Assembly: GCA_964576115.1 (NCBI GenBank)
Contig: CAZNUA010000008.1
Location: 30,141-94,140 of the forward strand
Direction: 5' to 3'
From: CAYSYY01 sp964576115 [NCBI: uncultured Gemmatimonadota bacterium]
Lineage (GTDB): Bacteria; Blakebacterota; Blakebacteria; Blakebacterales
Length of the DNA: 64,000 nt
Every line of letters starts with the position of its first letter. Within the stretch, counting starts at the first letter, position 1. The notes beneath the pieces are model-generated. The model ran no database searches. It was not told the origin of the DNA and saw nothing but the letters and a program-made list of their open reading frames with translations. Below, piece after piece: positions 61,360-64,000 of this stretch. The translations under genes and the position numbers were made by a program.

Positions 61360-61806
61360 TCAGCCGCGCTGGCGTTCGCGGAACCCGGCCCATGCCTTGG
61401 CGATCTCATCATCACCCCGGGCCAGGATGCAGACCGCGAGATAGGCGGCATTGCGGGCGTTGCCGATCCCCACGCACGCCACCGGCACTCCGGGCGGCAT
61501 CTGGGCGATCGAAAGCAGACTGTCGAGTCCCCCCAGGGCGGCTTCGAGGGGAACCCCGATCACCGGCAGTTCGGTATGGGCGGCGACCACTCCGGGCAGA
61601 GCCGCGCTCAGGCCGGCCCCGCAGATGAAGATCTCCACCCCCCGTTCGGGGGCCGTGCGGACGAACTCTACCACCCGCTCGGGATTGCGGTGGGCCGAGA
61701 GCACTGTCTCTTCATACTCGATCCCGAATTCATCCAGAACGACGGCGGCCTTCTGCATGACGGTCTGGTCCGATTCGCTGCCCATCATGATCGCAACTCG
61801 CGGCAT
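61360..61806 (-). CDS. purE: N5-carboxyaminoimidazole ribonucleotide mutase PurE
   Basis: 148 residues from the ATG at 61806 with GGAGG upstream. Conserved MGSESDQTVMQKA, SAHRNPERV, GAGLSAALPGVVAAHT and PVIGVPLEA are diagnostic of class I PurE. It catalyses the sixth step of purine synthesis. It lies 25 bases after purD; the SAHRNPE form points to the bacterial mutase. Confidence 0.96.
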   Translation of the reverse strand: MPRVAIMMGSESDQTVMQKAAVVLDEFGIEYEETVLSAHRNPERVVEFVRTAPERGVEIFICGAGLSAALPGVVAAHTELPVIGVPLEAALGGLDSLLSIAQMPPGVPVACVGIGNARNAAYLAVCILARGDDEIAKAWAGFRERQRG

Positions 61807-61831
61807 CTCTATCCTCCGGCTCCGACGCCCG

Positions 61832-63100
61832 TCAGCGCTCCAGGGCGCGCCAGGCGATATCTCTGCGACAGTACTTGCCCTCGAACTCGATCGTGTCGAC
61901 CCGGGCATAAGCCCGGTCGACGGCGGTGCGTATATCCGGTGCGAAAGCCGTCACCCCCAGAACCCGACCCCCGGCGGTGACGATCCCCTCCTCCGTCTGT
62001 TTCGTGCCGGCGTGGAACACGATGACGTCTTTGGTTTCAGCCCCCAGTCCCCGGATCGGGAAGCCCTTTTCATAGGAACCGGGATAGCCGCCCGAGGCCA
62101 GCACCACGCAGACCGCTGCTCCGTCGGCGATCTCCAGGCACCCGGGGTCGAGATCGCCGTTGGCGGCGTCGAGCAGGGCCCGGCCCAGATCGCCATTCAC
62201 CAGCGGCAGGACGACCTGGGTTTCGGGATCGCCGAAACGGCAGTTGAACTCGATCACCCGGGGCTCTCCGGCCTCGTCGATCATCAGACCGGCATACAGA
62301 ACCCCCCGGTAGTCGATTCCCTCGCCGTTCAGCGCCGCCAGGATCGGACCGAGGACACGCTCGTGCACCCGGCCCATGACGTCGGGGTCGGCCACCGGAG
62401 CCGGGGCATAGGCTCCCATGCCGCCGGTGTTGGGTCCGGTATCTCCCTCGCCCACCGCCTTGTGATCCTGGCTGGCCACCAGGGGAAGCAGAACCCGGCC
62501 GTCGGTAATCGCCAGGATCGAGGCTTCCTCGCCGGTGAGCAATTCTTCGATCACGACCATATCGCCCGCTTCTCCGAAGCGCCGTTCGATCATGATCTCA
62601 CGTACCGTGGCCTTTGCTTCGTCCCGGTCGGCGCAGACGATCGAACCCTTGCCCGCCGCCAGACCGGAGGCCTTGACGACGATGCCCCCCTGTCCCTCGT
62701 CAAGCCAGGCCAGGGCCTCGTCGGGATCGGTGAAAGTACGGTAGGCTGCGGTCGGGATCCCGGCCCGGGCCATCAGATCCTTGCACCAGGCTTTCGAGCC
62801 CTCGAGCCGGGCGCCGTCGGCGCCGGGGCCGAAACAGGGGATCTCCTCGGCCCGCAGCCTGTCGGCCAGACCGAGAGTGAGCGGCAGTTCGGGGCCCACC
62901 ACCACCAGATCGACCTTTTCCCCCAGGGCCAGGGCGGTCACAGCCTCCAGGTCGTCGACCGCCACCGCATGACAGACGGCCTGTTTCTGCATGCCCGGAT
63001 TGCCCGGGGCGGCCAGCACTTCGGTGACCGACGGCGAGCGGGCCAGAGCCCAGACGAGGGTATGCTCCCGACCGCCGGATCCGACAACGAGTACTTTCAT
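61832..63100 (-). CDS. purD: Phosphoribosylamine-glycine ligase PurD
   Basis: 422 residues from the ATG at 63100, with AGGAG 5 bases upstream. The ATP-grasp enzyme shows VVGSGGREHTLVWALA, VVGPELPLTLGLADRL, VVKASGLAAGKG, SQDHKAVGEGDTGPNTGGMGAY in outline, and EFNCRFGDPETQ. It makes glycinamide ribonucleotide. First gene of the long minus-strand run. Confidence 0.96.
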   Translation of the reverse strand: MKVLVVGSGGREHTLVWALARSPSVTEVLAAPGNPGMQKQAVCHAVAVDDLEAVTALALGEKVDLVVVGPELPLTLGLADRLRAEEIPCFGPGADGARLEGSKAWCKDLMARAGIPTAAYRTFTDPDEALAWLDEGQGGIVVKASGLAAGKGSIVCADRDEAKATVREIMIERRFGEAGDMVVIEELLTGEEASILAITDGRVLLPLVASQDHKAVGEGDTGPNTGGMGAYAPAPVADPDVMGRVHERVLGPILAALNGEGIDYRGVLYAGLMIDEAGEPRVIEFNCRFGDPETQVVLPLVNGDLGRALLDAANGDLDPGCLEIADGAAVCVVLASGGYPGSYEKGFPIRGLGAETKDVIVFHAGTKQTEEGIVTAGGRVLGVTAFAPDIRTAVDRAYARVDTIEFEGKYCRRDIAWRALER

Positions 63101-63230
63101 GGACACTCCTCCCCTGAGCGGTGCACGCCGCTTCCTGCTTTACCCCGGCCGCCGGCGGATCCGTACAGACCGGCCGCCGGGCACCACCAGAGTATGATGA
63201 GGAGGGGTGAAAGGACCAGAGCTTATTGAC

Positions 63231-63848
63231 TTACTTGCCGATCGCGATCCCGATCCGGACCATCGGACCGTTGGTGGTCACATCGTACAGATCGGGCACC
63301 TCGCCGGCGGGGATCGGTTTGGCATGTCCGTTGATCTGCATATACCCCGCTTCGAGCAGCAGCTTGATCGGCACCACCTCCAGACTCACGATGAAGCCCA
63401 GGAAAGCCTGAAAGCCGATCTCGCTATCGGCACGCAGATCGTTGGTGCCGATCACGAACTGGGGAACCTCGTCCCAGACCGACCAGTTCAGTCCGCCGGA
63501 GAAATACACCCCGAAGTCCTCGCGCGCGCCGACATTGAGGTAATAGGCCTTGTAGCCCACGTGGTAATCGCGCACTGACGAACCGTTATCGTATTCCCAT
63601 GAGGCGCCGTCGAACCACATGTACCCCGGACTGACGGTCAGGCCCAGGAGCTGGAAGCCGACCTCGACCGCCCCCGTGTTGCGCCAGTCGAGGGTCTGCT
63701 GGTTGAGTCCACCCTGAATCCAGGTGGAGCGCGTCTGCCCGCCGAAAACCGCCAGATATGGCTTGAGTTGAGCCTCGGCCGGAGCCGGCAGAGCCAGTAC
63801 CGACACCAGCACCGCCAGCACCGCCGCCTTTTTCATCATCCCGTTCAT
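63231..63848 (-). CDS. Small predicted outer-membrane beta-barrel protein
   Basis: 205 residues from the ATG at 63848; ATG 63839 and 63869 are alternatives, as each has only a partial ribosome site. Signal peptide with cleavage near AEAQ. The mature protein has alternating strands (AVEVGFQLLGLTVSPGYMWF, VGYKAYYLNVGARED, FGVYFSGGLNWSVW, MVRIGIAIGK) like small OmpX/OmpW-type barrels. Function unknown. Promoter 63939-63967 lies upstream. Confidence 0.7.
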   Translation of the reverse strand: MNGMMKKAAVLAVLVSVLALPAPAEAQLKPYLAVFGGQTRSTWIQGGLNQQTLDWRNTGAVEVGFQLLGLTVSPGYMWFDGASWEYDNGSSVRDYHVGYKAYYLNVGAREDFGVYFSGGLNWSVWDEVPQFVIGTNDLRADSEIGFQAFLGFIVSLEVVPIKLLLEAGYMQINGHAKPIPAGEVPDLYDVTTNGPMVRIGIAIGK

Positions 63849-63938
63849 CCCTGTTCCGTTCTGTCCCATGTCCTGCTTCCCCGTGCACCCCGGGTACGGC
63901 AGCGGCCGCGGTCTTCTTCAAGAATGTAAGAATGTCCT

Positions 63939-63967
63939 AAAGTAGTGTCCGTGCCTCCCGAGTGCAA
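63939..63967 (-). promoter_or_regulatory. Promoter of the outer-membrane protein gene
   Basis: Minus-strand TTGCAC (63962-63967) and TACTTT (63939-63944), 17-base spacer, about 90 bases upstream of the chosen start. The -10 extends as TACTTTAG. Confidence 0.5.
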
Positions 63968-64000
63968 ACGTGCTCCACCGGTCCCCGGTTTACCCGGCGG

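Noticed and set aside
1-64000. CRISPR arrays, rRNA genes, IS elements, replication origin
   Set aside because: No regularly spaced repeats, transposase frames, rRNA-like stretches or DnaA-box clusters were seen.

Overview
The window looks like a chromosomal segment of a GC-rich, Gram-negative bacterium of the FCB (Fibrobacterota-Chlorobiota-Bacteroidota) sphere. Gemmatimonadota, Krumholzibacteriota or Eisenbacteria-like lineages are the best guess from gene content. The pointers are a DUF2723 membrane protein, a duplicated-FtsX (ADOP-type) permease, a BNR/VPS10-like propeller protein, several secreted M14/M28 peptidases, a Tricorn-type protease, an M14 peptidase with a FlgD/T9SS-like C-terminal domain, and a 31-residue AURKAIP1/COX24-type ribosomal protein. 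No phage, IS element or CRISPR array is visible. Gene packing is tight and many neighbours overlap by 4 bases.

Layout. 1-7.3 kb: Tricorn-like protease (cut by the window start), aldehyde dehydrogenase, DUF2723 protein. 7.5-10.5 kb: a threonine-synthase-like PLP enzyme followed by a fused [4Fe-4S] APS reductase / phosphoglycerate dehydrogenase. Together these could supply sulfite and the phosphoserine precursor and join them, a cysteate-type route, and this is the most interesting metabolic idea in the window. 10.5-17.3 kb: a response regulator with an RsbW-like ATPase, a membrane-anchored reductive-dehalogenase-like Fe-S protein, a CrtI-like flavoprotein, an aminotransferase, a GGQ release-factor-like protein and a DUF1847 protein. 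17.5-25.6 kb: secreted peptidases and a propeller protein, an AT-rich island, AlkD-like repair and an M28 peptidase. 25.7-32.4 kb: TetR plus RND exporter, membrane MutS-like ATPase, saccharopine-dehydrogenase-like protein. 32.4-40.3 kb: ADOP permease, agmatinase, an outer-membrane protein, thiC with a TPP riboswitch, and a GT78/GT81-like glycosyltransferase. 40.3-43.6 kb: an iron operon made of a membrane-anchored DtxR-FeoA fusion and a FeoB split into G-protein and channel genes, behind a perfect DtxR-type palindrome.

43.7-52.2 kb: M14 peptidase, proS, a three-gene surface/propeller operon, tRNA-Arg(CCG) and an overlapping HTH gene. 52.4-63.1 kb is one long minus-strand block: purD, purE, a TsaC-arginine-phosphatase-like fusion, a GT9 glycosyltransferase, a deoxyhypusine-synthase-like protein, SPOR lipoprotein, MltD, SppA, HU, the small ribosomal protein and a tandem HD-GYP protein. 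The right edge holds a small outer-membrane-like protein with its own promoter.

All calls come from reading sequence and motifs; no database search was run. Family names rest on recognised motifs, and pathway roles are inference unless stated.
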